From contig NZ_BMKD01000007.1 in the NCBI RefSeq assembly GCF_014643835.1, positions 248,001-312,000 of the forward strand: 64,000 nt of DNA. The letters run 5' to 3'. Position 1 is the first letter of the stretch. Each line of letters opens with the position of its first letter. Both the position numbers and the translations under genes were made by a program. The notes beneath the pieces were generated by a model. That model was not told where the DNA came from, ran no database searches, and saw only the letters and a program-made list of their open reading frames with translations. Shown one piece after another: positions 42,747 through 52,197 of this stretch. This stretch comes from Mucilaginibacter rubeus (GTDB taxonomy: Bacteria > Bacteroidota > Bacteroidia > Sphingobacteriales > Sphingobacteriaceae).

Positions 42747-43688
42747 ATGGAAAACCTAACAATCGCCACTGCTCAATTTGAAAACAGAAGCGGTGATAAA
42801 GCCTATAATTTATCAGTTATTGAAAAAATGACAGCGGATGCCGCGGCACAAGGTGCCCAAGCAATAGCTTTTCATGAATGCTCGATAACAGGCTATACCT
42901 TTGCCCGGAAACTTAATAAAGCACAAATGCTTGAGTTAGCCGAAGAAATCCCCGGCGGGCCAAGCATCGCCACATTAACCGAATACGCCCGGCGATACGA
43001 CATTGCCATACTGGCCGGGTTGTTTGAAAAGGACAAAGATGACAACCTTTACAAGGCTTATATATGCGTTGATAAAACCGGGATCGTTGCCAAACATCGT
43101 AAGCTGCACCCTTTTATCAACCCGCATCTTTTACCCGGCACAGCATATACCGTATTTGATTTGTATGGATGGAAATGCGGCATATTGATTTGTTATGATA
43201 ATAATATAATTGAAAATGTACGTGCAACTACCCTCCTCGGTGCACAGGTTATTTTTATGCCGCACGTCACCATGTGCACACCATCAACCCGACCGGGCGC
43301 CGGTTTTGTTGACCCAGAATTATGGAAAGACAAAGAAGCAAATACAGTGTTACTTCGCCAGGAGTTTGACGGCCTTAAAGGCAGGCAATGGTTAATGAAA
43401 TGGTTACCTGCCCGGGCATATGATAACGCAATTTATGCAGTATTCGCCAATCCGATAGGCATGGATGATGACCAGCTGAAAAATGGCTGCTCCATGATCC
43501 TCGATCCTTACGGCGATATTATAGCCGAATGCCGATCATTAGACAATGAGCTTGTTTTGGCTGAGCTAACCGCCGATAAACTAACCAAAGCGGGAGGCTA
43601 TCGTTACATCCAGGCCAGGAAGCCCGAACTATACCGGAATATTATCGGCCGTGAACATGAAAGCTTTCAAAAAGTGGTTTGGCTTTAG
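42747..43688 (+). CDS. nitrilase-superfamily carbon-nitrogen hydrolase
   Basis: A 313-residue amidase-type enzyme. The Glu-Lys-Cys triad is visible: Glu44 (AFHECSITG), Lys119 (HRKLHPF) and Cys149 (ILICYDNN). The Cys motif differs from the true nitrilase form, so a carbamoylase, aliphatic amidase or N-carbamoyl-polyamine hydrolase are options. ATG 42747 gives MENLTIATAQFENR, a normal family start; 42699 is an in-frame leader. It follows an AraC regulator. Substrate is not predictable by eye. Confidence 0.9.
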   Translation: MENLTIATAQFENRSGDKAYNLSVIEKMTADAAAQGAQAIAFHECSITGYTFARKLNKAQMLELAEEIPGGPSIATLTEYARRYDIAILAGLFEKDKDDNLYKAYICVDKTGIVAKHRKLHPFINPHLLPGTAYTVFDLYGWKCGILICYDNNIIENVRATTLLGAQVIFMPHVTMCTPSTRPGAGFVDPELWKDKEANTVLLRQEFDGLKGRQWLMKWLPARAYDNAIYAVFANPIGMDDDQLKNGCSMILDPYGDIIAECRSLDNELVLAELTADKLTKAGGYRYIQARKPELYRNIIGREHESFQKVVWL

Positions 43689-43798
43689 GCCTTAACAACT
43701 TGCGCTCATTTGTAATGAGCGGTTAATCTGGTTTGGCTATTGCATCGCCAGTCGCGTTATAAACGCTAACCCATGTTTAAACCATCGCAAGAAAAAAA

Positions 43799-43830
43799 AT
43801 GCCCCGGCACAACAAATGTACCGGGGCGCT
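43799..43830 (-). terminator. terminator of serS
   Basis: GCCCCGG, loop of 13, CCGGGGC; on the - strand the hairpin is followed by ATTTTTTTT. A CTCCCCCTTTAGGAGG repeat lies between it and the stop codon. Confidence 0.85.
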
Positions 43831-43864
43831 ATGCTTTTGACCTCCCCCTTTAGGAGGCCGGGGG

Positions 43865-45136
43865 CTAATCAATCCACTCAAACTTAGTATAAGGCACAAG
43901 CACTTCAGGCACTTTAATACCTTTTTCAGTCTGGTTGTTCTCTAACAAAGTAGCAACAATCCGCGGCAGGGCCAGCGCGCTGCCGTTTAGCGTATGTGCT
44001 AACTGCGTTTTACCATCGGCATTCCGGAAACGCAGCTTAAGCCTGTTACTCTGGAAAGTTTCAAAGTTTGATACTGATGAAACTTCCAGCCAGCGTTGTT
44101 GTGCCGCGCTCCAGGTTTCCATATCGTAAGTTAAGGCAGAACCAAAACCCATATCGCCGCCACAAAGGCGTAATACACGGTATGGTAAGCCTAATTTTTG
44201 TAACAGGCCCTGTACATGGCTGCTCATCAGCTCCAATATTTCGTATGATTTATCGGGATGGGCAATGGTTACTATCTCTACCTTATCAAACTGATGCAAG
44301 CGGTTCAGTCCGCGAACGTGTGCGCCATATGAACCGGCCTCACGACGGAAACATGGCGTATGCCCGCAGTTACGCACCGGTAACTGATCTTCTTTCAATA
44401 TCACTTCACGGTACAGGTTAGTAATCGGCACCTCGGCGGTAGGGATCAGGTACAGGTTATCTACACCTACATGGTACATCTGTCCCTCTTTATCCGGCAA
44501 TTGTGATGTGCCAAAGCCGGATGCTTCATTCACCATTAATGGTACACTTACCTCACTATAGCCTGCTTTTTCGGCCTCGTCGATAAAATAATTGATCAAT
44601 GCGCGTTGCAATTTAGCACCCTTGTTTTTATATACTGGAAAACCGGCTCCGGTTATTTTAACGCCCAGTTCAAAATCAATCAGGTTGTATTTAGCGGCCA
44701 GTTCCCAATGCGGTAGCGCATCGGCAGGTAACTCAGGCTTGGTACCGTCCTCCAATACTACCTCATTGTCTTCAGGAGTTAAGCCTTTGGGTACTGAACT
44801 ATGTGGCAGGTTGGGCAGCAATACCAGTTTCTGGTAAAGTTCCTCTTCGGTAATGGTAAGCAGGTCGCCGAGCTTTTTGATCTCTTCTTTCCAGGCTCCG
44901 GTTTTACCCTTAAGACCTTCCGCTTCTTCTTTTTTACCGGCACGCATCAGCTCGCCTATTTGTTTTGCAGCTGCATTGGCCTCGGCCGAAACATTATCCA
45001 TACTGGTTTGAGTGGAGCGGCGTTTGTCGTCCAGCTCAATTATTTCATCAACCAGTTGGGGCTGTTTAAAATTTTTTACAGCCAAACGTTCCAAAACCTG
45101 TTCCCGGTTATCACGGATATAACTAACTTGCAGCAT
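43865..45136 (-). CDS. serS: seryl-tRNA synthetase
   Basis: A 423-residue class II aminoacyl-tRNA synthetase charging tRNA-Ser. The N-terminal coiled-coil arm (about 30-105), motif 2 (CFRREAGSYG, then RGLNRLHQFDKVEI) and motif 3 (HTLNGSALALPRIVATLLE) are all visible. Length and start (MLQVSYIRDNREQVLERLAV) are normal. Essential housekeeping gene, monocistronic. Confidence 0.97.
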   Translation of the reverse strand: MLQVSYIRDNREQVLERLAVKNFKQPQLVDEIIELDDKRRSTQTSMDNVSAEANAAAKQIGELMRAGKKEEAEGLKGKTGAWKEEIKKLGDLLTITEEELYQKLVLLPNLPHSSVPKGLTPEDNEVVLEDGTKPELPADALPHWELAAKYNLIDFELGVKITGAGFPVYKNKGAKLQRALINYFIDEAEKAGYSEVSVPLMVNEASGFGTSQLPDKEGQMYHVGVDNLYLIPTAEVPITNLYREVILKEDQLPVRNCGHTPCFRREAGSYGAHVRGLNRLHQFDKVEIVTIAHPDKSYEILELMSSHVQGLLQKLGLPYRVLRLCGGDMGFGSALTYDMETWSAAQQRWLEVSSVSNFETFQSNRLKLRFRNADGKTQLAHTLNGSALALPRIVATLLENNQTEKGIKVPEVLVPYTKFEWID

Positions 45137-45167
45137 TATTTTATTTTTTAGGCAAAGATATAAATAA

Positions 45168-45265
45168 GTCTATAGTCCATAGTCGATAGTCCATAGTAAT
45201 TTACGTTAGCGGTGTAAGCCCGGAACGATGAAGAGCCATGGACCATCGACTATCGACTATCGACT
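45168..45265. repeat. ATAGTCGATAGTCC inverted repeat between divergent genes
   Basis: Left arm GTCTATAGTCCATAGTCGAT and right arm GGACCATCGACTATCGACT are near-complementary and each internally repetitive. It lies between serS and rsmI and overlaps an in-frame upstream extension of rsmI that is not coding. Confidence 0.7.
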
Positions 45266-45273
45266 CAAACAAC

Positions 45274-46002
45274 ATGAACAATCCAATAGGCAAACTATAT
45301 TTAGTCCCCACCCCGATAGGTAATTTGGAGGATATGACCTTCAGGGCTATCCGCGTGTTGAAGGAGGTGGATCTGATATTGGCTGAGGATACCCGCACCT
45401 CCGCCCCGATGTTGAAACACTTCGAGATCCATCAAAAAGTATTTGCGCATCATCAGCATAATGAGCATCAATCAAGCAACGAGATCATTAAGTTTTTGCT
45501 GCAGGGGAAAAATATCGCGCTCATTTCGGATGCAGGCACACCCGCTATTTCCGATCCGGGTTTTTTCCTGGTACGCGAGGCTTTGAAGTTTAATATCGCT
45601 GTGGAATGTCTGCCAGGCGCTACCGCATTTGTGCCGGCCCTGGTAAATTCGGGCTTTCCTACCGACAAGTTTTGTTTCGAGGGATTTTTGCCATTAAAAA
45701 AAGGCCGTCAAACCCGGTACAAGTTTTTGGCCGAAGAAGAGCGGACCATCATACTATATGAGTCGCCCCACCGTTTGTTAAAAACACTGGATGAGATGGC
45801 CACCTATTTTGGGGCCGACAGGCAGATCTCGGTATCCCGCGAGCTTACCAAAATGTTTGAAGAAACCGTGCGCGGCACTGTAGTTGAGGTAAAACAATAC
45901 TTTGAAACGCACCCCATGAAAGGCGAGTTTGTGATGTGCGTGGCCGGCGCAGCGGCTAAACCGGCAAAAGGGAAATATGAAAGGGATGAGGAAGAAGAGT
46001 AA
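45274..46002 (+). CDS. rsmI: 16S rRNA (cytidine1402-2'-O)-methyltransferase
   Basis: A 242-residue SAM-dependent methyltransferase that modifies C1402 in the ribosomal decoding centre. LYLVPTPIGNLEDMTFRAIR near the start and SDAGTPAISDPG near residue 90 are family hallmarks, followed by VECLPGATAFVPAL. ATG 45274 starts the family at MNNPIGKLYLV. Length is slightly shorter than the E. coli enzyme, which has a C-terminal extension. Divergent from serS. Confidence 0.95.
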   Translation: MNNPIGKLYLVPTPIGNLEDMTFRAIRVLKEVDLILAEDTRTSAPMLKHFEIHQKVFAHHQHNEHQSSNEIIKFLLQGKNIALISDAGTPAISDPGFFLVREALKFNIAVECLPGATAFVPALVNSGFPTDKFCFEGFLPLKKGRQTRYKFLAEEERTIILYESPHRLLKTLDEMATYFGADRQISVSRELTKMFEETVRGTVVEVKQYFETHPMKGEFVMCVAGAAAKPAKGKYERDEEEE

Positions 46003-46020
46003 AACTTCAACTCTCCCGCA

Positions 46021-46104
46021 TGTCATTGCGAGGCACGAGGCAATCGCATGCTATACAGAATTGCTTTGCTTCCGTGCGATTGCCACGCTACGCTCGCAAT
46101 GACA
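46021..46104. repeat. TGTCATTGCGAGG palindromic repeat
   Basis: TGTCATTGCGAGGCACGAGG at one end and CGCTACGCTCGCAATGACA at the other, with GAGGCAATCGCATGC pairing with GTGCGATTGCC inside. Other copies or halves: 63818-63912, 23515-23562, 32286-32330. Confidence 0.85.
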
Positions 46105-46154
46105 TTTTACAATTTTAAATATAAGCGACAACAGCATAATTCTTGTCACTCTAC

Positions 46155-47789
46155 ATGAAAAAAAATCTACCATTAGCCATGCTATCTGGCTTGCTTTTAT
46201 GGATAGCCTGGCCACCTACCCCTTATACTACGTTTTTACTTTTCATTGGCTTTGTGCCTATGCTGCTGGCCATTGAAAACATTATTAACGATGATAAACC
46301 TAAAAAAGGCAGGCGGGTATTTAATGTAACTTTCATCGGCTTTTTTATCTGGAACTCATTATCTGTTTATTGGGTTTATAATGCGTTAAAAATAGTGGGC
46401 AAGGTTGTGGCCATACCCATTACCCTTATCCCCTATTCGCTTGGGCCGTTGTTGATGGCGACGGCTTTCTGGCTGTATTACCGGTTTAGACTGGTTGCCC
46501 CTCGCTGGGTTGCACTAATTGGCTTAGTTTGCTTCTGGATCGGGTATGAATACCTGCATCAAAGCTGGGATCTCTACTTTCCGTGGATGACGCTTGGCAA
46601 CGGTTTTGCCGTATCGCATCAATGGGTTCAATGGTATGAATATACCGGCGTATACGGCGGCACTTTATGGATCTGGGTTGTAAATATCCTGGCTTTTTTA
46701 ATTTATACAAGTCTTCACGAAGCTCAAACCAAACGCCACAGAATGGCATTGATCATGGCGATTGCAATTGTTGTAACAGTGCCTCTTGGCTATTCATTAT
46801 CGGTTTATCATAACTATGTTGAAGAAGTAAACCCATCAAACATCGTTATTGCCCAGCCCAATATAGATCCGTACGAGAAAGATGGTACCATTCCCCCTGC
46901 TTCACAACTTGATATCCTGATCCAGCTTTCAAGACAGGTGGCCCAACCCAATACCGAGTTTTTTATATGGCCCGAAACAGCTATCCCCGCACCTGTTTAT
47001 ATTAACGAGGAACAGATAGGCCAAAATGATTTTATTAAGCAGGCCCAGCTTTTTTTACGGAAATATCCTAATGGCAACCTGGTTACCGGCGCCGAAACAT
47101 ACAGGCTATATAACAACAGGGCAACCCCAACGGCGGTTCCCTCACCATGGGGAGGCGACCAGTTCGCAGACTTTTATAGTACAGCCCTCAATATTGAAAA
47201 TGGCGACAGGATTCAAACTTACCATAAATCACGGTTAGTACCCGGGGCCGAATCATTGCCTTTTGGCGATGCGCTTTCATTCCTGAAACCCGTATTTGAA
47301 CATTTAGGCGGCGCTACCGGCAACTATGCTCCCGAAAAAGACGCAAAAGTGCTTTATTCGCAAAGCGGCATAGGGGTTGATCCGGTTATTTGCTATGAAT
47401 CGATATGGGGAGGTTACATTGCCCGCTCTGTTAAAAAGGGTGCCCAGTTCATCGCTATTATTACTAACGATGGCTGGTGGGAAAACACATCGGGTAAAGA
47501 TCAGCATTTAGATTATGCCAAACTTCGGGCTATCGAAACACGCCGCTGGGTTTGTCAATCGGCCAATACCGGTATTTCCGGGTTTATCAACCAGCGCGGC
47601 GATGTGGTTAAACATACTGAATGGTGGGTTAAAACCGCCATCAAACAGGATATCAACCTCAACAGCGAACTTACTTTCTACGTTAAACATGGCGATTATA
47701 TCCCACAAACCGGCAGCGTATTGGCAGGGCTTGGCATTGTGTTTTTACTGGGGATGAGATTGAGGAAAAAACAAACGTTAACAGCTTAG
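46155..47789 (+). CDS. lnt: apolipoprotein N-acyltransferase
   Basis: A 544-residue inner-membrane enzyme adding the third acyl chain to lipoproteins. The N-terminal half has about six to seven membrane helices (starting LPLAMLSGLLLWIAW). The periplasmic nitrilase-fold domain carries the Glu-Lys-Cys triad: FIWPETAIPAP, YHKSRLVPGAE and VICYESIW. ATG 46155 is preferred over TTG 46143. The length is at the upper end for Lnt but usual for Bacteroidota. Follows rsmI with a repeat in between. Confidence 0.95.
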   Translation: MKKNLPLAMLSGLLLWIAWPPTPYTTFLLFIGFVPMLLAIENIINDDKPKKGRRVFNVTFIGFFIWNSLSVYWVYNALKIVGKVVAIPITLIPYSLGPLLMATAFWLYYRFRLVAPRWVALIGLVCFWIGYEYLHQSWDLYFPWMTLGNGFAVSHQWVQWYEYTGVYGGTLWIWVVNILAFLIYTSLHEAQTKRHRMALIMAIAIVVTVPLGYSLSVYHNYVEEVNPSNIVIAQPNIDPYEKDGTIPPASQLDILIQLSRQVAQPNTEFFIWPETAIPAPVYINEEQIGQNDFIKQAQLFLRKYPNGNLVTGAETYRLYNNRATPTAVPSPWGGDQFADFYSTALNIENGDRIQTYHKSRLVPGAESLPFGDALSFLKPVFEHLGGATGNYAPEKDAKVLYSQSGIGVDPVICYESIWGGYIARSVKKGAQFIAIITNDGWWENTSGKDQHLDYAKLRAIETRRWVCQSANTGISGFINQRGDVVKHTEWWVKTAIKQDINLNSELTFYVKHGDYIPQTGSVLAGLGIVFLLGMRLRKKQTLTA

Positions 47790-47808
47790 GAGGCCAACTT
47801 AAAGGCTT

Positions 47809-48390
47809 TCAATCAAGTACAGAAAGGGTGGTTTTTATAATATCATCAAAAAAAGCCTTATCGGCCGTGGCTTTAGCTGATACCTGCATGCCTCTTACCG
47901 CATTCATGATGAACCGGGCCAATGCCAGGGAATCCTGAGGGCTACGGATCTCACCACTGTCCTGCCCTTTTTTTATAGCCTGAAGAATGGCATCTTCGAA
48001 CTGCTGCTCATTTCGGCATACCACATTCTTAACTTCAGCATCCAGCGATGCCAGTTCAATTTCGGCATTTACCATGAAACAGCCTTTACGTTGTTCATCG
48101 TTTAGCAAATCGCGCATGGTAAGCTCCAAAAGCTTTTGTATAGCCTCTTTGGCCGATGCTGAATTATTGATAATATCACACATCTGGTTTCCACCCGCCT
48201 TTTGATAGCTATCCAAAGCTTTAATATATAAAGCGTGTTTATCACCAAAAGTATCATACAGGCTTGAGCGGCTGATGCCTAAGCCGTCAACCAAATCCTG
48301 CATAGACGTACCATTATAACCCTTATGCCAAAAAATGCAAACGGCCTTGCTCAGTACCTCGGCTTCATCAAAATCTTTACTTCGTGCCAT
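47809..48390 (-). CDS. TetR/AcrR-family transcriptional regulator
   Basis: A 193-residue repressor-type regulator. The N-terminal helix-turn-helix (ARSKDFDEAEVLSKAVCIFW to GLGISRSSLYDTFGDKHAL) is typical, and the C-terminal TetR_C-type ligand-binding part is helical. It is transcribed in the same direction as, and downstream of, the SDR gene, separated by ~100 bp, and probably controls it. Confidence 0.93.
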   Translation of the reverse strand: MARSKDFDEAEVLSKAVCIFWHKGYNGTSMQDLVDGLGISRSSLYDTFGDKHALYIKALDSYQKAGGNQMCDIINNSASAKEAIQKLLELTMRDLLNDEQRKGCFMVNAEIELASLDAEVKNVVCRNEQQFEDAILQAIKKGQDSGEIRSPQDSLALARFIMNAVRGMQVSAKATADKAFFDDIIKTTLSVLD

Positions 48391-48491
48391 AACAGAAAAG
48401 CTTTACCCGTTTTGGGCAAAGCTATTCATTTTTAATTAATTGTTTAGTTATACCCTTCCCTGTTTACGCTAACCGGGCTTTACAGGCATTA

Positions 48492-49241
48492 TTATCTTAC
48501 ACCACCACTGGCCAGGATAATTTCGCCGGTTAACCAGCGTGAATCATCAGATGCCAGGAATACTGCAACAGGCGCAATATCATCCGGCTGTCCAATACGG
48601 CCAAGCGGCGTGGTGCTTTCAATTTGTGTTTGAAAATCACTGCCGATAAACCCTGCAGTATGTGTACCCTCTGTTTCAACCATGCCCGGGTTAATAGCGT
48701 TTACGCGGATCTTTTTAGGACCAAGCTCTTTTGACAAAACCTGTGTAATAGAATCAACCGCACCTTTAGTGCCTGTATAAATAGCACTTTGCGGTGGAGT
48801 AATACGGGTTACAGTTGAGCTTATGTTGATTATGCTGCCGCCTTTATCTCCAAAGCTATTTACCGCTCCCTGGGTAGCAAGTAATAAGCCGAGTACATTG
48901 ATATCAAACTGGCGGTGGAATTCTTCTTCGGTTACAGCTTCTATCGGTGTAAACTGGTATACGCCTGCGTTGTTCACCAAAACATCAACACCACCAAAAG
49001 CTTCTTTGGTTTCGGCAAAAAGATGGTCAACGTCGGCCTTCTTTGCCACGCTGCCTTGTACGGCGATAGCTTTCCCGCCTTCGGCGGTAATTTCGGCAAC
49101 CACTTTATCAGCACCGTTTTTATCTGATGCATAATTTACTACTACTGCAGCACCTGCCGAAGCCAGGCTTTTAGCTATACCTGCGCCAATACCTTTCGAA
49201 GCTCCTGTTACTACTGCCACCTTGTTTTCTAATTTTTTCAT
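48492..49241 (-). CDS. SDR-family oxidoreductase
   Basis: A 249-residue classical short-chain dehydrogenase/reductase. The NAD(P) motif is TGASKGIGAGIA (residues 13-24), NNAGVYQF is the second motif, and the active site has Ser in NISSTVT and Tyr/Lys in YTGTKGAV. The C-terminal GEIILASGGVR is usual. The family is close to FabG-like 3-oxoacyl reductases. With the TetR gene next to it, a detoxification role for an aldehyde or ketone is likely; substrate unknown. Confidence 0.93.
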   Translation of the reverse strand: MKKLENKVAVVTGASKGIGAGIAKSLASAGAAVVVNYASDKNGADKVVAEITAEGGKAIAVQGSVAKKADVDHLFAETKEAFGGVDVLVNNAGVYQFTPIEAVTEEEFHRQFDINVLGLLLATQGAVNSFGDKGGSIINISSTVTRITPPQSAIYTGTKGAVDSITQVLSKELGPKKIRVNAINPGMVETEGTHTAGFIGSDFQTQIESTTPLGRIGQPDDIAPVAVFLASDDSRWLTGEIILASGGVR

Positions 49242-49480
49242 TTTCTGGAAGATTAATTTAATTTTGGATCAATCGTTCCACAAATATAAACTCATTTTGG
49301 AACATTCATTCCCGAATTAATTTTTATTAGGCTGGGATGACAAATGAAGTTGGCTAATATGGTGGCGGCGCTAAAGACAGATAACCTACAAAACTGCGTT
49401 CCACAAAGAGTTAGGAATGGTGAAATATTGAATTATTTAAATCCTGGGCTGTAGAAGACGAAATGACAAAAGAGGGCCGG

Positions 49481-49550
49481 GTCAGTCTGAGCCTGTCGAA
49501 GACTCGCGCGCAGAGGCCTGCCCACTATGCTTCGACAAGCTCAGCATGAC
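49481..49550. repeat. 70 bp CTGAGCCTGTCGAAG palindromic repeat, copy 3
   Basis: GTCAGTCTGAGCCTGTCGAAG pairs with CTTCGACAAGCTCAGCATGAC. The gap 49242-49583 otherwise shows nothing. Confidence 0.9.
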
Positions 49551-49583
49551 CCGGTTCTAATTTTGTCGCGGGTATAATTCTGC

Positions 49584-50450
49584 CTACTCTTCTGTTGCCA
49601 TTTCATTCCTTTTCAGGATAAAGGCCATTAGGTCATTGATGGGGTGCTTGATGATCTTCCCTGTTTTTACGCCGTGCAGGTGGCACAGAGACACAAGCTC
49701 CTCAGAAAATGAATAAGCTATGGAGCCAACAAAGTGGCATTTATATTTATGATACTCGGGGTATGATTTGATATTGGTTTCAATAAATTCAACCAACCCG
49801 TCAACCAACATGGAATGTCCGTATTCGGTGGCCTTTATTTCGCTTACAAACTTACTGAACGATGCCAGGTAGGTATTGGCATTAGGCTTTTGATACACAT
49901 TTTTGATCACGATCTCCTTGTTCAGGTGGTAGGCCTTATCAAATTGCTGGCTGATATCATACGGCATATTGCCATATAAAAAATCGGTAACCAGCTTTTT
50001 GCCAAACCATGTGCCGGCACCTTCATCGCCCAAAACAAAACCAAGGCCATGCTGCCCGTCATAGATATCTTCGCCATCAAAAAAGGAGATATTACTGCCG
50101 GTGCCCAGCACACAACAAATCCCTTTTTCCTGGCCACAGGTTGCATAAGCGCATCCCAGCAAATCGCTGTCAACACTGATATAGGCTTTGCTAAAATGCG
50201 TGCTCAGGGCATTTGATACTATTTCGTGCCTGTCGGGACTGCTGCATCCGGCACCAAAAAAATAAATTTCAGAAATTTCGCCGGCAAACGCCACCATTTC
50301 AGGGGCCTGCTCCAGCACAATGCGGGCTATCTCTTTTTCGGTTAAAAAATAGGGGTTTAATCCCGCAGTAAGGAATGAGCGGCTTTCCTGGTCTGAAACG
50401 GTCAGCAACCAATCAGTTTTTGATGATCCGCTATCTGCTACTAAGATCAT
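49584..50450 (-). CDS. N-acetylglucosamine kinase-like ATPase (BadF/BcrA family)
   Basis: A 288-residue sugar-kinase-fold ATPase. The phosphate-1 motif is DSGSSKTDWLL near the start and the phosphate-2 motif is LGTGSNISFFDG near residue 120, as in GlcNAc kinase homologues. The residues GAGTWFGKKLV also fit the family. ATG 50450 overlaps the response-regulator stop by 4 bp (ATGA). It likely phosphorylates GlcNAc or a related amino sugar from wall recycling. An enzyme-after-regulator overlap is unusual. Confidence 0.9.
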   Translation of the reverse strand: MILVADSGSSKTDWLLTVSDQESRSFLTAGLNPYFLTEKEIARIVLEQAPEMVAFAGEISEIYFFGAGCSSPDRHEIVSNALSTHFSKAYISVDSDLLGCAYATCGQEKGICCVLGTGSNISFFDGEDIYDGQHGLGFVLGDEGAGTWFGKKLVTDFLYGNMPYDISQQFDKAYHLNKEIVIKNVYQKPNANTYLASFSKFVSEIKATEYGHSMLVDGLVEFIETNIKSYPEYHKYKCHFVGSIAYSFSEELVSLCHLHGVKTGKIIKHPINDLMAFILKRNEMATEE

Positions 50451-50827
50451 TGACAAATTTCTTCGAGCGCTTTAACAGTAAGTGGCTTATGAATAAACTG
50501 TGTAATATGCTTATTATCTTCCGAGTTCCTGATATCGGTAGGATCAAGCGATGACGATAACATATATATTTTTATTCCTTTTTTAGCGATATCCAAACCG
50601 GCAAATTCGTGCAGAAACTCAAAACCCGTCATTATTGGCATCCTGATATCTAAAAAAATAACGTCGGGGTTCACCGATCCATCTTTTAATGATTCAATAG
50701 CTTCCATTGGCGAGTGACGCACAATGATATCTTCGGCAAAGTTGCTGCTTTCCAAAACCCGGCGTGTTATAAAGCTATCAATGTAGTTATCATCAATAAG
50801 CATACAGGTTTTGAAAGGCGCGGTCAT
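50447..50827 (-). CDS. single-domain response regulator
   Basis: A 126-residue stand-alone receiver. The acidic pair is Asp12-Asp13, the phospho-acceptor Asp60 (VIFLDIRMP), Ser91 sits in the Thr/Ser position and Lys114 is the conserved lysine (FIHKPL), so it should be phosphorylatable. It has no output domain and belongs to the Bacteroidota type often placed near histidine kinases, but no kinase is adjacent. It overlaps the kinase-like gene downstream, suggesting co-translation. Confidence 0.92.
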   Translation of the reverse strand: MTAPFKTCMLIDDNYIDSFITRRVLESSNFAEDIIVRHSPMEAIESLKDGSVNPDVIFLDIRMPIMTGFEFLHEFAGLDIAKKGIKIYMLSSSLDPTDIRNSEDNKHITQFIHKPLTVKALEEICQ

Positions 50828-50868
50828 GATTCAAAAATAAGTTTTTAAACTTACTATTAAAATATTTT

Positions 50869-52191
50869 TTATTTGATGTTAATACTGTTTGTTATCTGTT
50901 TTAACATGATCTCGGCCTGTTTACTTTGGTATTGCGCAGCAAAGAATTTTGATTGTGCGTCAAGATAGTTACGCTGTGCTTCCCTTACCTCAAGCGGGGT
51001 AATATTACCTAACTTATACTTATCAAGCGTAATATCCAGGTTTTTTTTGTTAAGGTTTACATTGGCTTCTTCCAGCTTTACCAGGTCAAGCCCCGAAAGG
51101 TATGCCACAAACAAGCTGTTGATCTGGCTTTCAATATCCAGTTTGGTTTGTTTAGCGGCAATGCCGGCATTGTCAATCTGGATCTTGGCATTCTTTTCGC
51201 GCCTGTTTTGGTTAAAGCCATTAAAAATGTTAATGCTTGCGGTGAGGCCGTAATTAAAGCCATGTACATTTTGCGACAAGGTAAACCCTGCCGGTGTTTT
51301 GCTGTTGGTAAAAGTATATCCCGATGTTACCCCCACCTGCGGATACCGTGTAGCGCGCACCTGTTTAAGATTGATCTCGGCCAGGCGCTGGTTTATTTGT
51401 GCCGATAATATCGCCGGATTTTGCAGTTGCGCGTTGTTAAGCACATCGGCCAGCGCAAGCTTTTCATCAATTACAATGGTATCGGCAACAGAAAAATCGG
51501 TTTGCAGGTCGCGGATCAGTAACTGGTTAAGCTGTATTTTGGTTGTCTTGAATTGCTGGTACTGGATCACCAGGTTGCCGGTATCTGTATTCAGGTTTAC
51601 CTGGGCATTCAATACTTCCAATCGCGAAGCCCTGCCTACAGCAAACTTATCATTGGCAATGCGCAACTGCGTGCGGGAAATATCAATAGCTCCTTTTAAT
51701 GCCTTGATCTGTTCGTTCTGGCTGATCAAGTTATAATAGGTATCGATAACGCTGGCCACTGTTCTTTGTACGGTATCCTGTAATCTCAGCACACCCAGTT
51801 TATCCATCTGCTTTAGCTGATCATAGTTTGCAAACATGGCGAAGCCATCAAAAATTGTCCAGTTAAGGTTTACCCCATAATTATTATTGGAGTTTTTGGC
51901 ATTGCGGATATTGTTAACCGTACCATCATTACGGGTTTGCTTGGTTGTTTGGCGACTGTTATTGTCATTAAAGTCGCCGGTAACCACCGGCAAGATCCCG
52001 GCATTACCAAGTGTAACATTATTTGATGCTATGGTTGAGTTGTTTTGCGACAACTTGATATTATAGTTGTTTTTCAGTGCTATTTCAACCGCGTCTTTTA
52101 AAGTAAGTAAGGGCGCATCCTGCTGGGCTAAAGCCATGGTTGATATCATAGCGAAACAACAAACCAGGCAGGCTATTTTCTTGATCATCAT
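50869..52191 (-). CDS. TolC-family outer-membrane efflux channel
   Basis: A 440-residue outer-membrane factor. Signal peptide MMIKKIACLVCCFAMISTMA. The two OEP repeats are seen as DAVEIALKNNYNIKLSQNNS and later LEVLNAQVNLNT, with another TPLEVREAQRNYLDAQSKFF near the end. It trimerises with the RND pump and adaptor encoded directly upstream to expel drugs or metabolites. Last gene of the four-gene operon. Confidence 0.94.
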   Translation of the reverse strand: MMIKKIACLVCCFAMISTMALAQQDAPLLTLKDAVEIALKNNYNIKLSQNNSTIASNNVTLGNAGILPVVTGDFNDNNSRQTTKQTRNDGTVNNIRNAKNSNNNYGVNLNWTIFDGFAMFANYDQLKQMDKLGVLRLQDTVQRTVASVIDTYYNLISQNEQIKALKGAIDISRTQLRIANDKFAVGRASRLEVLNAQVNLNTDTGNLVIQYQQFKTTKIQLNQLLIRDLQTDFSVADTIVIDEKLALADVLNNAQLQNPAILSAQINQRLAEINLKQVRATRYPQVGVTSGYTFTNSKTPAGFTLSQNVHGFNYGLTASINIFNGFNQNRREKNAKIQIDNAGIAAKQTKLDIESQINSLFVAYLSGLDLVKLEEANVNLNKKNLDITLDKYKLGNITPLEVREAQRNYLDAQSKFFAAQYQSKQAEIMLKQITNSINIK

Positions 52192-52197
52192 ATTATG

